Source of the DNA: Korobacter sp036501185
GTDB taxonomy: Bacteria > Acidobacteriota > Terriglobia > Terriglobales > Acidobacteriaceae
Length of the DNA stretch: 64,000 nt
Direction: 5' to 3'
Assembly: GCA_036501185.1 (NCBI GenBank)
Contig: DASYAU010000130.1
Coordinates: forward strand, 1-64,000
Position numbers and translations under genes: made by a program. Positions 8,365-16,172 of this stretch are shown in pieces. The notes under the pieces were generated by a model. That model did no database searches and had not been told where the DNA came from. It was given only the letters and a program-made list of their open reading frames with translations. Each line of letters opens with the position of its first letter. The first letter of the stretch is position 1.

Positions 8365-9273
8365 GTGGCCATCAAGATCACCACCCGGCGCAAGGCCGTG
8401 GCTACGGCGCTGACGCTTGGCATCCTGCTGATTGCCGCGGCGGTGACGCTGAACATCAGTTGGATCATCCTGAACTGGCGCGAGTTCTGGATGATGCTGG
8501 TGGGTGGCATCTTCTTCCTGGTGATCATCGCGGGCATGGTGCTCAACACCATCTTCCTGGTCCGCGAAATCCGGCGCAATGAACAGCACGACAGCTTCAT
8601 CAACGCCGTCACTCACGAGCTTAAGACGCCGATCACGTCCATCCGCCTTTATTTAGAGACGCTGCAAAAGCGCCCGGTGGATGAAGAGAAGCGGCAGCAG
8701 TTTTACGGCATCATGCTTGACGATACGAACCGGCTGCTGCGCACCGTGGAGCAAGTGCTGAAGGCCGGGCATATCGCGCAGAAGCCGGACCTGCAGAATT
8801 TCAAACCGGTAGAAGTAGAGCCGGTGTTGCGCGAGTGCATGGAACTGGTGACCACTCGGCACCATCTTTCCGGCAACGCCTTGCATTGGGTGAAAGAGCC
8901 CACCACGACCGAGCATTACACCGTACTCGGCGAACTTGAGGAGCTGCGGACCGCGTTCCTGAATATCCTGGATAACGCGGTGAAGTACTCGAAGGAAACT
9001 GTAGATGTAACAGTGGACCTGGTTGCGCCATCGATCGACCAATTGGAGATTCGAGTGACCGACCAGGGAGTCGGGATTCAGCGCGCGGATTTGAAGCGCG
9101 TGTTCAAGCGCTTTTATCGGGCTACGAACCCGGGCGTGAAAGGCAGCGGCCTAGGATTGTTCATTGTGCGGGCGATCGCGAAGCGCCACGGAGGCAAGGT
9201 AACGGCGCACAGCGAAGGCGTGGGCAGAGGCACGACGGTGACGCTGGAGCTGCCCCGGGTATTCACGACATGA
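8365..9273 (+). CDS. sensor histidine kinase
   Basis: Membrane-bound sensor of a two-component system. The 302-aa protein has two hydrophobic segments (about 12-36 and 42-65) with almost nothing between them, so there is no large periplasmic sensor; the input may be the membrane itself or a partner protein. The HisKA domain has H84 in AVTHELKTPITSIR, followed by an HATPase domain with ILDNAVKYS (N box), DQGVGI (G1) and GSGLGLFIV (G2). Translation starts at GTG 8365, directly after the tandem repeats, with a weak ribosome site. Its stop overlaps the start of the response regulator by four bases, so the pair is translationally coupled. Confidence 0.9.
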   Translation: MAIKITTRRKAVATALTLGILLIAAAVTLNISWIILNWREFWMMLVGGIFFLVIIAGMVLNTIFLVREIRRNEQHDSFINAVTHELKTPITSIRLYLETLQKRPVDEEKRQQFYGIMLDDTNRLLRTVEQVLKAGHIAQKPDLQNFKPVEVEPVLRECMELVTTRHHLSGNALHWVKEPTTTEHYTVLGELEELRTAFLNILDNAVKYSKETVDVTVDLVAPSIDQLEIRVTDQGVGIQRADLKRVFKRFYRATNPGVKGSGLGLFIVRAIAKRHGGKVTAHSEGVGRGTTVTLELPRVFTT

Positions 9274-9980
9274 GCCGCATCCTGATTGTTGAAGACGAAG
9301 AGCACCTGGCGCGCGGCTTGCAGTACAACCTGCAGGCGGAAGATCACGATGTCGAGGTGGCGGGCACGGGCGAAGAGGCTCTGAAGATGTTGATGGAAGA
9401 GCGGCGCTACTTCGATGTGATGGTGCTCGACATCATGCTGCCAGGAAAAGACGGTTTTGCGGTGGCGCGCGAGTTGCGCGCGGCGCAGAACTTCGTCCCG
9501 ATCCTGATGCTGACGGCGCGGGGGCGATCGGAAGACATTCTGCAGGGGTTTGAGGCTGGAACCGATGACTACTTACCGAAGCCGTTTGAGTTGTCGATTC
9601 TGATTGCGCGGCTGAACAGCTTGTTGCGACGGCGGAAGTGGACGCAGAAAGAAGAGCCGGCCCCGGAGCCGGAGATCCTGCGCTTCGATGGCAAGTACCT
9701 GGACTTCGACGCGCTGGAATTGCACGCCGGTGAGGATGTGCACCACCTCACGCTGATGGAAGCGCAGCTTCTCCAGTATCTGATCCGCAGCGCGGGGCGG
9801 CCGGTTTCGCGAAAATCCATCCTCGAAGAAGTGTGGGGTCTGCACGAAGACACTGACACACGCGCGATCGATAACTTCATCGTGCGGCTGCGGCGCTACA
9901 TCGAAGCCGATCCATCGAAGCCGAAGCATTTGCAGACGGTGCGGGGAATCGGATACCGGTTTGTGGTGGAACCGGAATAG
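9270..9980 (+). CDS. OmpR/PhoB-family response regulator
   Basis: A 236-aa DNA-binding response regulator, partner of the kinase encoded just upstream (ATGA overlap). The receiver domain has acidic residues near the N-terminus (VEDEE), phosphoacceptor D54 in VLDIMLPG, and K104 in YLPKPFE. The C-terminal winged helix (about 135-230) includes LTLMEAQLLQYLIRSAGRPVSR-like residues and the RAIDNFIVRLRRYIE recognition region with the terminal RGIGYRF. The target genes are unknown; the next gene, ispE, begins 31 nt later and may share the transcript by read-through. Confidence 0.93.
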   Translation: MSRILIVEDEEHLARGLQYNLQAEDHDVEVAGTGEEALKMLMEERRYFDVMVLDIMLPGKDGFAVARELRAAQNFVPILMLTARGRSEDILQGFEAGTDDYLPKPFELSILIARLNSLLRRRKWTQKEEPAPEPEILRFDGKYLDFDALELHAGEDVHHLTLMEAQLLQYLIRSAGRPVSRKSILEEVWGLHEDTDTRAIDNFIVRLRRYIEADPSKPKHLQTVRGIGYRFVVEPE

Positions 9981-10011
9981 ATTTCCAAGCCCATTTACAA
10001 TGGCAAATCCC

Positions 10012-11055
10012 ATGCGAATCTCCGCGAAATCGTACGCCAAGATCAATCTTGGCCTGCAGATTGATGCCAAGCGACCGGACGGATTTCATGGCTTGCGGAC
10101 GCTCTACACGACGATCGCGCTGCATGATCTGATCTCGGTGGAAGTGGCTGACGCGACCCCAACAAGCGCGAAACCGGCGCTCGTCGGGGACCCCGGGTTT
10201 GGGATTACGGTCCGGTGCGACCACCCTGATGTGCCCTGCGATTCGACCAATACCTGCTATAAGGCGGCGGAGCGGGTGCTGAGGGCTCTGGATCGGCAGG
10301 CGAAGGTTGGGATCACGATCGATAAGCGTTTGCCGGTGCAGGGCGGTCTGGGAGCGGGGTCGAGCAATGCGGTGGCGACGATCCTGGCGCTGGAAAAAGC
10401 GCTGAAAAGCGACCTGAACGCGGCGGAAAGAGCTCGGATCGCGGCGGAAATCGGGTCGGACTTGAACCTGTTCTTGTATGGCGGGCTGACGCTGGGGACC
10501 GGGCGCGGCGAAGAGGTTTGGCCGCTTGAGGACTTGCCGTCGATCCCATTGGTGGTGGTGACGCCAGAGGTGGGTGTTTCGACCGCAAAGGCATTCGAAG
10601 CATGGGATCAACTCTCACCCCAGCAGACGAAAAGCGCGGCTGCCGGAGACCCCGAAAAATTGACCGCGAATCAGGGCTCCGCTACAATGAATATGTTCAA
10701 TCACGCGGTGTATGCGTGGTTGGGCTCCACGGCTGTATCCGGTGTTCCCGCATTAAGCGGGGACCGGGTTGAGGCACTGCTTCTCGACCTTGTCCGAACC
10801 GGGATTTCGAACGACTTCGAACGCGTTGTCTTTCCTGAAATTCCCGTACTTCGAGAGGTCAAGTGTGCGCTGGAGCGCGAAGGCGCGGCGTACGCAGCGA
10901 TGTCAGGTTCCGGCTCAACCTTGTATGGGTTGTTTCGGACGGCAGAAGAGGCCTCGCAAGCAGCTTCGCGATTGAATGCCGCCGGAATGAAGGCGGTGGC
11001 GACGCGAACGTTGCCGCGGAGTGAGTACTGGCGCGGGATGTTCGAAGGACAGTGA
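10012..11055 (+). CDS. ispE: 4-diphosphocytidyl-2-C-methyl-D-erythritol kinase
   Basis: GHMP kinase of the MEP isoprenoid pathway; phosphorylates the 2-hydroxyl of CDP-ME. The 347-aa protein starts MRISAKSYAKINLGL, whose K10 and N12 match the substrate-contacting AK(L/I)N motif, and carries the ATP loop PVQGGLGAGSSNA (about 108-120) and SDLNLFLYGG. It is longer than the usual 280-300 aa because of insertions near residues 48-65 and in the C-terminal half around residues 210-250. An alternative ATG lies at 10000; neither has a clear ribosome site. The gene sits in the conserved order ispE-(tRNA)-prs-rplY-pth. Confidence 0.92.
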   Translation: MRISAKSYAKINLGLQIDAKRPDGFHGLRTLYTTIALHDLISVEVADATPTSAKPALVGDPGFGITVRCDHPDVPCDSTNTCYKAAERVLRALDRQAKVGITIDKRLPVQGGLGAGSSNAVATILALEKALKSDLNAAERARIAAEIGSDLNLFLYGGLTLGTGRGEEVWPLEDLPSIPLVVVTPEVGVSTAKAFEAWDQLSPQQTKSAAAGDPEKLTANQGSATMNMFNHAVYAWLGSTAVSGVPALSGDRVEALLLDLVRTGISNDFERVVFPEIPVLREVKCALEREGAAYAAMSGSGSTLYGLFRTAEEASQAASRLNAAGMKAVATRTLPRSEYWRGMFEGQ

Positions 11056-11127
11056 TTAGTAATTAGTGATTAGTGATTAGCAAACCCGATTTTGCTAATC
11101 ACTAACTACTAATCACTCGTTTTTTTG
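11053..11127 (+). terminator. terminator after ispE
   Basis: A long imperfect inverted repeat built from reiterated GTGATTAGT units (left arm) and CTAATCACTA units (right arm) around AAACCCGATTTT, followed by seven T at 11120-11126. The reiterated units allow several slipped pairings. Confidence 0.75.
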
Positions 11128-11159
11128 GGCGATCGACTAATGGTAGGTCAAGTGCCTTT
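11125..11159 (+). pseudogene. duplicated 5' half of tRNA-Gln
   Basis: Thirty-five bases identical to 11234-11268, covering the 5' acceptor strand, D arm and anticodon-stem up to the first Ts of the anticodon loop of the complete tRNA-Gln 109 bp downstream. Identity stops at the anticodon loop; the rest (11160-11233) is unrelated and contains a CCCGCGGCTACGCCGCAGG hairpin. It cannot form a tRNA. Confidence 0.85.
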
Positions 11160-11234
11160 CTGCCCGTCCCGCGGCTACGCCGCAGGCCGGGGACCTCGAA
11201 GTCGAGATCGAAGCAGGTTTTGAGAGTTACGCGT

Positions 11235-11308
11235 TGGGCGATCGACTAATGGTAGGTCAAGTGCCTTTGGAGCACTTTGTCTAGGTTCGAATCCTAGTCG
11301 CCCAGCCA
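11235..11308 (+). tRNA. tRNA-Gln (anticodon TTG)
   Basis: A full cloverleaf can be drawn: acceptor TGGGCGA (11235-11241) with TCGCCCA (11298-11304), D arm containing AATGGTAGGTCA, anticodon stem AGTGC/GCACT with loop CTTTGGA giving anticodon TTG, T stem CTAGG/CCTAG with loop TTCGAAT, discriminator G and an encoded CCA. It reads CAA (and by wobble CAG) glutamine codons. It lies between ispE and prs, a common place for tRNA-Gln in this gene cluster. Confidence 0.95.
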
Positions 11309-11393
11309 GAGATTGGATTTCGCAAGAACGTAAGTGACTGGTCAGAAACTGGGCTGGTTCAAACCACAACCCCTTTCGAGGATGAGGACAGGA

Positions 11394-12473
11394 ATGGATA
11401 CTGCAGCCAAACCAAGCGCGGTGCAACCTCACAACGCAAGTTCAACGGAAGTCGGATCGATCATCACCGGGGAAAAGAAGGTGACGCCGAACACGGACCC
11501 GAAGAGCCAGGAACGCAAACCAACGCGGACACCGGATCCGAAGTTCAAGATCTTTTCCGGAGCGGCGAACGAGCCGCTGGCGCAAGACATTTGCGCATTC
11601 CTCGGCATTCCGTTGGGGCAGACGAAACTCACCCGCTTCTCGGATGGTGAGATTTACGTTCAGATCCTCGAAAACGTGCGTGGCGGCGATATTTTCGTCG
11701 TACAGCCGACGTGCCACCCGGTGGACCATCACCTGATGCAGTTGCTGCTGATGATTGACGCGTTGAAGCGCGCATCGGCGCGGCGCATCACGACGGTGAT
11801 TCCGTATTTTGGCTACGCGCGCCAGGACCGCAAAGACAAGCCGCGCGTCCCGGTGAGCGCGAAGTTAGTGGCCGACCTTTTGACGACAGCGGGCGCAGAT
11901 CGCGCGCTGGTAGTGGACTTACACGCACCGCAGATCCAGGGATTTTTCAACATTCCAGTCGATCACCTGTTCGGTTCGCCGGTGCTGGTGGACCACTTCA
12001 AGAAGCTCGAGCTGCCAAATTTGACGGTGGTTTCGCCGGATGCCGGTGGCGTGGAGCGAGCGCGGTTCTTCGCGAAGAAGATGGACGCGGCGCTGGCGAT
12101 TGTCGATAAGCGTCGCACGGACATGAACGTGACCGAGGTGATGCACGTGATCGGCGATGTGCACGGGCGCACGTGCTTGATCCTCGACGACATTATTGAT
12201 ACGGCCGGCACGCTGGTGAAGACGGCGCAGGCCTTGGTAGAGGCGGGAGCGGCGGAAGTTTATGCCTGCGCTTCGCACGCGGTGCTATCGGGAGAAGCGA
12301 TTGCGCGGATCTCGAAGTCGGCGCTGAAAGAGTTAGTTGTGACGAACACGATTCCCCTGACGGATGCAGGAAAGAGCGAGCCCAAGATCCGGGTGCTCTC
12401 GATTGCAGGGCTGATCGCGCGAGCGATCCAGTCGATTCACGAAGAGACGTCCGTCAGCAAACTGTTTTTGTAA
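11394..12473 (+). CDS. prs: ribose-phosphate pyrophosphokinase
   Basis: Makes PRPP from ribose 5-phosphate and ATP for nucleotide, His and Trp synthesis. The 359-aa protein has the class I Prs core: KFKIFSGAANEPLAQDI, RFSDGEIYVQI, the YFGYARQDRK flexible loop, DLHAPQIQGFF, VSPDAGGVERARFFAK and the PRPP-binding loop LILDDIIDTAGT. About 45 residues precede the normal N-terminus. ATG 11394 has a good GAGGACAGGA site; a GTG at 11481 would remove 29 of the extra residues. The leader is Lys/Pro/Thr-rich and probably disordered. Followed by rplY after 12 nt. Confidence 0.94.
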   Translation: MDTAAKPSAVQPHNASSTEVGSIITGEKKVTPNTDPKSQERKPTRTPDPKFKIFSGAANEPLAQDICAFLGIPLGQTKLTRFSDGEIYVQILENVRGGDIFVVQPTCHPVDHHLMQLLLMIDALKRASARRITTVIPYFGYARQDRKDKPRVPVSAKLVADLLTTAGADRALVVDLHAPQIQGFFNIPVDHLFGSPVLVDHFKKLELPNLTVVSPDAGGVERARFFAKKMDAALAIVDKRRTDMNVTEVMHVIGDVHGRTCLILDDIIDTAGTLVKTAQALVEAGAAEVYACASHAVLSGEAIARISKSALKELVVTNTIPLTDAGKSEPKIRVLSIAGLIARAIQSIHEETSVSKLFL

Positions 12474-12485
12474 AGGAACGAGATT

Positions 12486-13208
12486 ATGGCGATAGCAGAA
12501 AACACAGTACAAGCAGAGCCGCGCAAGGCAGGCGGCAAAAACGATGCGCGGCGCGTCCGCAAGACCGGCATGGTGCCGGCGGCCGTGTATGGCGCGGGCA
12601 AAGAGCCCGTGGCGATTGCGGTGGACCCGAAGGCGATGTCGAAAATTTTGCGCTCGGAAACGGGGCACAACACGATTTTCGACCTGGCCGTGAACGGTGG
12701 CGCCGAAAAGGTGATGATCGTCGACTGGCAGTACGAGCCGATAAAGGGCAAGCTGCTGCATGTCGACCTGAAGCGCATTGCCATGGACAAGGTGTTGCGC
12801 GTGAGCGTGCCCGTCATCCTGAAAGGCGTCCCCGAGGGCGTGAAGACCGAAGGCGGCATCCTCGAGCAGCTCGTCCGCGAAGTCGAGATCGAGTGCTTGC
12901 CGGCAGACATTCCAGCGGCAATCACGGCCGACGTCAGCGCGATGAAGCACGGAGACAACCTGCGCGTGAAAGACCTGGCGCATGGCGACAAGCTGAAGTT
13001 CCTCACGGAAGAAGACCAGATGATCGCGCACGTCACTCACGTGAAGGAAGAAGTGGTGGCAACTCCGGAAGCAGTGGCTGCGGAAGCGGGTGCTGCACCG
13101 GCCGAGCCGGAAGTGATGAAGAAGGGCAAGCAGGAAACCGAGGGAGCGGAAGGCGCTGCCGAAGCTCCGGCCAAGCCCGAGAAGGCAGAGAAGAAGGAAA
13201 AGAAGTAG
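12486..13208 (+). CDS. rplY: 50S ribosomal protein bL25 (CTC form)
   Basis: 5S rRNA-binding ribosomal protein of the longer CTC type: an L25 beta-barrel (about 1-95, including RKTGMVPAAVYGAGKEPVAI) plus the C-terminal TL5/CTC beta domain (about 95-185, with VLKGVPEGVKTEGGILEQ). A low-complexity Ala/Glu/Lys tail of about 50 residues ends the 240-aa protein. It has an AAGGAACGA ribosome site and sits between prs and pth, the classic arrangement. It is expected to be co-transcribed with prs. Confidence 0.94.
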   Translation: MAIAENTVQAEPRKAGGKNDARRVRKTGMVPAAVYGAGKEPVAIAVDPKAMSKILRSETGHNTIFDLAVNGGAEKVMIVDWQYEPIKGKLLHVDLKRIAMDKVLRVSVPVILKGVPEGVKTEGGILEQLVREVEIECLPADIPAAITADVSAMKHGDNLRVKDLAHGDKLKFLTEEDQMIAHVTHVKEEVVATPEAVAAEAGAAPAEPEVMKKGKQETEGAEGAAEAPAKPEKAEKKEKK

Positions 13209-13245
13209 TAGTCCTTCTTCACTCCTGGAGAGTTGCGTAACGACA

Positions 13246-13290
13246 GGGGTCCTTCGACTCCGCCGCTACGCGGCTCCGCTCAGGATGACA
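13246..13290. repeat. palindromic intergenic repeat R1 (rplY-pth gap)
   Basis: GGGGTCCTTCGACTC, a CGCCGCTACGCGGCTCC centre, then CTCAGGATGACA. The ends form an imperfect palindrome (TCCTTCGA / CTCAGGATGA). Related elements lie at 13935-13978, 14502-14549 and 15006-15057. Confidence 0.75.
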
Positions 13291-13319
13291 GTACAGAGGA
13301 ATGCGTAGGGGAAGACGGC

Positions 13320-13925
13320 GTGAAACTGATTGTTGGGCTCGGCAATCCGGGCATGGAATATCAGTTCACGCCGCATAACCTGGGGTTCCTGGCGGTGGAC
13401 CGAATCGCGGAGAAGTACGGGATCCGGGTGATGAACCGGAATTGCAAGGCGCTCACGGGGCGCGGGCGCATTGGGGACGTGGAGGTGGTGCTGGCGAAGC
13501 CGGAGACCTACATGAACCTGAGCGGGATGTCGGTACGCGAGCTGGTGGATGAGCTCGAGATCGACGCGACCCGGGACATGATCGTGATCTACGACGAGTT
13601 GGATTTGCCGTGGGGCACGATTCGCGTACGAGAGCGGGGCAGCGCCGGTGGCCACAACGGGGTGCAGAGCATTATCGGCGCCGTGGGCACGCAGGAGTGG
13701 TTGAGGATCCGCATAGGGATCCAGCCGGAGTTCAAAGTGGGCGACGGCGCAAGTTACGTTCTTTCGCAGTTGAAGAAAGCGCAGTTGCCGGTGGTGGACC
13801 AGGCTCTGGAGGATGCGGCTGAGGCCGTGAAGATCATCCTGAGCGAAGGGCCGGGGCCGGCGATGAATAAGTTCAATCGCAAGCCGGAGCCGCCAGAGAG
13901 TGACAGCGCGGGGGCTGCGAAGTAG
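13320..13925 (+). CDS. pth: peptidyl-tRNA hydrolase
   Basis: Releases tRNA from peptidyl-tRNAs dropped by the ribosome. The 201-aa protein begins (V)KLIVGLGNPG and has the catalytic H19 in TPHNLGF, N9 in the GNPG motif, KPETYMNLSG, the DELDLPWG loop and GSAGGHNGVQSI. GTG 13320 is preferred over upstream in-frame starts because those run through the R1 repeat, and because AGGGGAAG sits 7 nt before the GTG. The C-terminal tail (about 185-201) is Pro/Glu rich. It lies within the prs-rplY-pth-rpsF-rpsR-rplI series. Confidence 0.94.
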   Translation: MKLIVGLGNPGMEYQFTPHNLGFLAVDRIAEKYGIRVMNRNCKALTGRGRIGDVEVVLAKPETYMNLSGMSVRELVDELEIDATRDMIVIYDELDLPWGTIRVRERGSAGGHNGVQSIIGAVGTQEWLRIRIGIQPEFKVGDGASYVLSQLKKAQLPVVDQALEDAAEAVKIILSEGPGPAMNKFNRKPEPPESDSAGAAK

Positions 13926-13934
13926 GGATTGAAC

Positions 13935-13978
13935 GCGCGAACAGCAGATCCCACGTCGCTACGCTCCTCTGGATGACA
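13935..13978. repeat. palindromic intergenic repeat R2 (pth-rpsF gap)
   Basis: GCGCGAACAGCAGATCCC, GTCGCTACGC, then CTCTGGATGACA. The GCGAACAGCAGATCCC start is shared with R4 at 15006. Confidence 0.65.
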
Positions 13979-14050
13979 AGAGAGAGCGGTGCGAAGGAGA
14001 GAGAGTTCTGTGGGCTGGCGCGAAGGCAGTAGAGAGATTGGAGAAAACGA

Positions 14051-14479
14051 ATGCAGCGTACTTATGAAGTGATGTTCATCGTTCGACCGGATTTGACGGA
14101 CGAGGACCTGGACAAGCTGGTTTCCACGTTGGAAACGCAGGTTGGCAATGCCGGTGGGACCATCAAGTCGGTGGACAAGATGGGAAAGCGGCGGTTGGCG
14201 TACGAAGTTCGCACGTTCACGGACGGGATGTACATCCTGTTCACGATCGAGGGCGAAGGCGCGCTGATTAAAGAAGTCGAGCGCCGGTTGCGCGTTCAGG
14301 AGCAGGTGATCAAGTTCATCACCGTGCGGGTGGACGAGGAACAGAAGCGCCTGGCGAAGGTCAAGGCGCTCCGCGATAGCAAAGTTCGCGGCAAGGGCAC
14401 GCGCGCGACGGAAGCTGCCGCCGCGGCCGAAGCTGCGCCAGTGGAAGCCGCAAGCACCGAAGCGACGCCGGCGGTCTAA
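14051..14479 (+). CDS. rpsF: 30S ribosomal protein bS6
   Basis: Small-subunit protein that pairs with S18 on the 30S platform. The first about 98 residues are a normal S6 (MQRTYEVMFIVRPDLTDEDL, KSVDKMGKRRLAYEVR, DGMYILFTIEG, RRLRVQEQVIKFITVRV). A roughly 40-residue Ala/Glu-rich tail makes it 142 aa. It opens the rpsF-rpsR-rplI ribosomal unit, but is separated from rpsR by 153 nt with a repeat, unlike the tight spacing in most bacteria. Confidence 0.95.
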   Translation: MQRTYEVMFIVRPDLTDEDLDKLVSTLETQVGNAGGTIKSVDKMGKRRLAYEVRTFTDGMYILFTIEGEGALIKEVERRLRVQEQVIKFITVRVDEEQKRLAKVKALRDSKVRGKGTRATEAAAAAEAAPVEAASTEATPAV

Positions 14480-14501
14480 CGTTCAGCTTCTGTATAGCGA
14501 T

Positions 14502-14589
14502 AGGGGTCCTTCGACTGCGCGTGCTGCGCACGCTCCGCTCAGGATGACAGCGCTAAACAGATGTGGCGCTACTTCGCTCAGGATGACAA
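14502..14589. repeat. palindromic intergenic repeat R3 plus partial copy (rpsF-rpsR gap)
   Basis: R3 (14502-14549) reads GGGGTCCTTCGACTGC, GCGTGCTGCGCACGC, TCCGCTCAGGATGACAGC. A partial second copy of the right end, CTTCGCTCAGGATGACAAC, follows at 14571-14589. Confidence 0.75.
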
Positions 14590-14632
14590 CGAGCAGAGTG
14601 AGTTGAGTTCGTAAAGAGATTGGAGACAGGAA

Positions 14633-15004
14633 ATGGCAGATGAAACGGTAAGAACGGCGCCCGAGGGCGCAACCACAGAAGCGCCGGCAGCCCCGGCGTC
14701 GACGGGTGCACCGCAACGGCGCGAGGGTGGACCTCGTGGCGATCGCGGACCGCGTCCGGGCGGATCTGGGCGTGATGGCGGACGGAAATTCTTCCGGCGC
14801 AAGAAGGTTTGCAAGTTCTGCGTAGAAAAGATCGACGCGATCGACTACAAGGATGTGCGCTTGCTTGGGCAGTTCGTGGCCGAGAGCGGAAAGATCGTTC
14901 CGCGGCGCCTGACCGGCGTTTGCACGCCGCACCAGCGGCGCCTGAGCGACGCGATCAAGCAGGCGCGGAACATCGCGCTGCTGCCGTTCGCCGCGGCGCG
15001 CTAG
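14633..15004 (+). CDS. rpsR: 30S ribosomal protein bS18 with N-terminal extension
   Basis: Partner of S6 on the 30S platform. The C-terminal about 70 residues are canonical (KKVCKFCVEKIDAIDYKD, RLLGQFVAESGKIVPRRLTGVCTPHQRRL, DAIKQARNIALLPF). They include C-x2-C and a C-x2-H that could hold zinc. About 50 extra N-terminal residues, rich in Ala/Thr and then Gly/Arg (GGPRGDRGPRPGGSGRDGG), make it 123 aa instead of about 75. ATG 14633 has GGAGACAGGA upstream, which supports the long form. Confidence 0.94.
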   Translation: MADETVRTAPEGATTEAPAAPASTGAPQRREGGPRGDRGPRPGGSGRDGGRKFFRRKKVCKFCVEKIDAIDYKDVRLLGQFVAESGKIVPRRLTGVCTPHQRRLSDAIKQARNIALLPFAAAR

Positions 15005-15005
15005 T

Positions 15006-15057
15006 CACGCGAACAGCAGATCCCTGCGGCGTAGAGGCTGCGCCTAGGGATGACAAC
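15006..15057. repeat. palindromic intergenic repeat R4 (rpsR-rplI gap)
   Basis: CACGCGAACAGCAGATCCC, TGCGGCGTAGAGGCTGCG, CCTAGGGATGACAAC. It shares its left end with R2 and its GGATGACA end with all members. Confidence 0.65.
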
Positions 15058-15132
15058 AAGAGAGATTGATGGGGCGCGAACAGCGATGTCGGCTGGCCGC
15101 GACGCACACACACTTTGGACGGAGTTACGACG

Positions 15133-15594
15133 ATGGAAGTCATTTTGAAGCAGGATGTAGACAAATTGGGGCACCAGGGCGACGTGGTGAAGGTGGCCGA
15201 GGGATATGGCCGCAATTACCTGCTGCCCAAAAAGCTTGCGATTGAGGCGACGGCGGGGAACAAGGCCGTGATTGGGCAGATGAAAGCTGCCTCGTTGCGC
15301 CGCGTTGCGCGCGAAAAATCCGATGCCGAGTCGCTGGCGAAGCAGTTCGAGGGCGTGACGGTTACGTTCACCCGCCGCTCGGGCGAAAACAACCAACTGT
15401 TCGGTTCCGTGACCACTTCCGACATCGCGCAGGAACTCGAGTCGAAGGGTTTCACCGTCGATCGCCGCAAGCTCGCGCTGAACGAACCGATCAAGACGAC
15501 CGGCGACTTCAAGGTCGGCCTGAAGCTGCATCGCGACGTAACGGTGGAGATCCCGGTACACGTGGGGAAGGAACAGGAAGTCGCAGCCGAGTAA
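15133..15594 (+). CDS. rplI: 50S ribosomal protein bL9
   Basis: Binds 23S rRNA at the L1-stalk base. The 153-aa protein begins MEVILKQDVDKLGHQGDVVKV and contains the L9 signature GYGRNYLLPKKLAIEAT, the long central helix and the C-terminal domain (SVTTSDIAQEL, KLALNEPIKTTGDFKVGLKLH). ATG 15133 follows GGAGTTACGACG; an earlier in-frame start at 15115 is less likely. A terminator follows at 15651, closing the ribosomal unit. Confidence 0.95.
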   Translation: MEVILKQDVDKLGHQGDVVKVAEGYGRNYLLPKKLAIEATAGNKAVIGQMKAASLRRVAREKSDAESLAKQFEGVTVTFTRRSGENNQLFGSVTTSDIAQELESKGFTVDRRKLALNEPIKTTGDFKVGLKLHRDVTVEIPVHVGKEQEVAAE

Positions 15595-15650
15595 CTTCGC
15601 GACCCACCCTGTCCTGCGGACAAGGGTGAAGCACCCACAGAGTTGTCGAG

Positions 15651-15684
15651 GGCTAGCTCTCTTGGAGAGAGCTAGTCTTTTTTC
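15651..15684 (+). terminator. terminator after rplI
   Basis: CTAGCTCTC/GAGAGCTAG-type stem with TTGG loop followed by TCTTTTTTC. Confidence 0.85.
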
Positions 15685-15758
15685 TTGCGAGCACTCTTGG
15701 CGATTTGGGCGACGGGGACTAAACTTCCGCAGCGCTTCGTCTCTGGAACTACACCGCC

Positions 15759-16151
15759 ATGGAAATCAAGAAGAACATCAAGCTCTCGTACCGCATCGAG
15801 GAAAGACCCGGTGGAGGATACGTGGCGCGTTCGAGCGATCCGTCGCAGCCGCCGATGGAAGCGGCGAGCAAGATGGAGTTGTTTCAGAAAATGCGTGAGC
15901 GCACGGCGGCGGTACTGGGCAGTGAAATTCCACTAGACCTCGAGCATATTCGCGTTGATGCAAAGCCGATCGAGCACGGGACGGTGATTGACATCGCCAC
16001 CAAGCAACCCCAGGATGTGACGCCTCGGACAACGCCAGAGATGGATGCGCGGCCGCTCGCGGCGGGCGCTTCCTCGGGTTCGCGCTTCTGGATGATTGCG
16101 TTCTTCCTACTGCTAACCGTGGTGTTGGTGTGGTACTTCCTGCACCACTGA
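15759..16151 (+). CDS. hypothetical tail-anchored membrane protein
   Basis: A 130-aa protein of unknown function. The N-terminal half (IKLSYRIEERPGGGYVARSSDP) suggests a small beta domain, followed by a charged helix (KMELFQKMRERTAAVL). The only membrane segment is at the very C-terminus (about 108-128, WMIAFFLLLTVVLVWYFL), ending HH, so it would be C-tail anchored with the bulk in the cytoplasm. No strong ribosome site. It runs convergently into the gene ending at 16173. Amino-acid composition is protein-like, which supports it as a real gene. Confidence 0.65.
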   Translation: MEIKKNIKLSYRIEERPGGGYVARSSDPSQPPMEAASKMELFQKMRERTAAVLGSEIPLDLEHIRVDAKPIEHGTVIDIATKQPQDVTPRTTPEMDARPLAAGASSGSRFWMIAFFLLLTVVLVWYFLHH

Positions 16152-16172
16152 ACGCGCCTTCCGGAGTCAATC

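Noticed and set aside
11160..11233. A second tRNA within the duplicated region
   Set aside because: After the anticodon loop the sequence no longer matches any tRNA 3' half and no T-arm can be formed.
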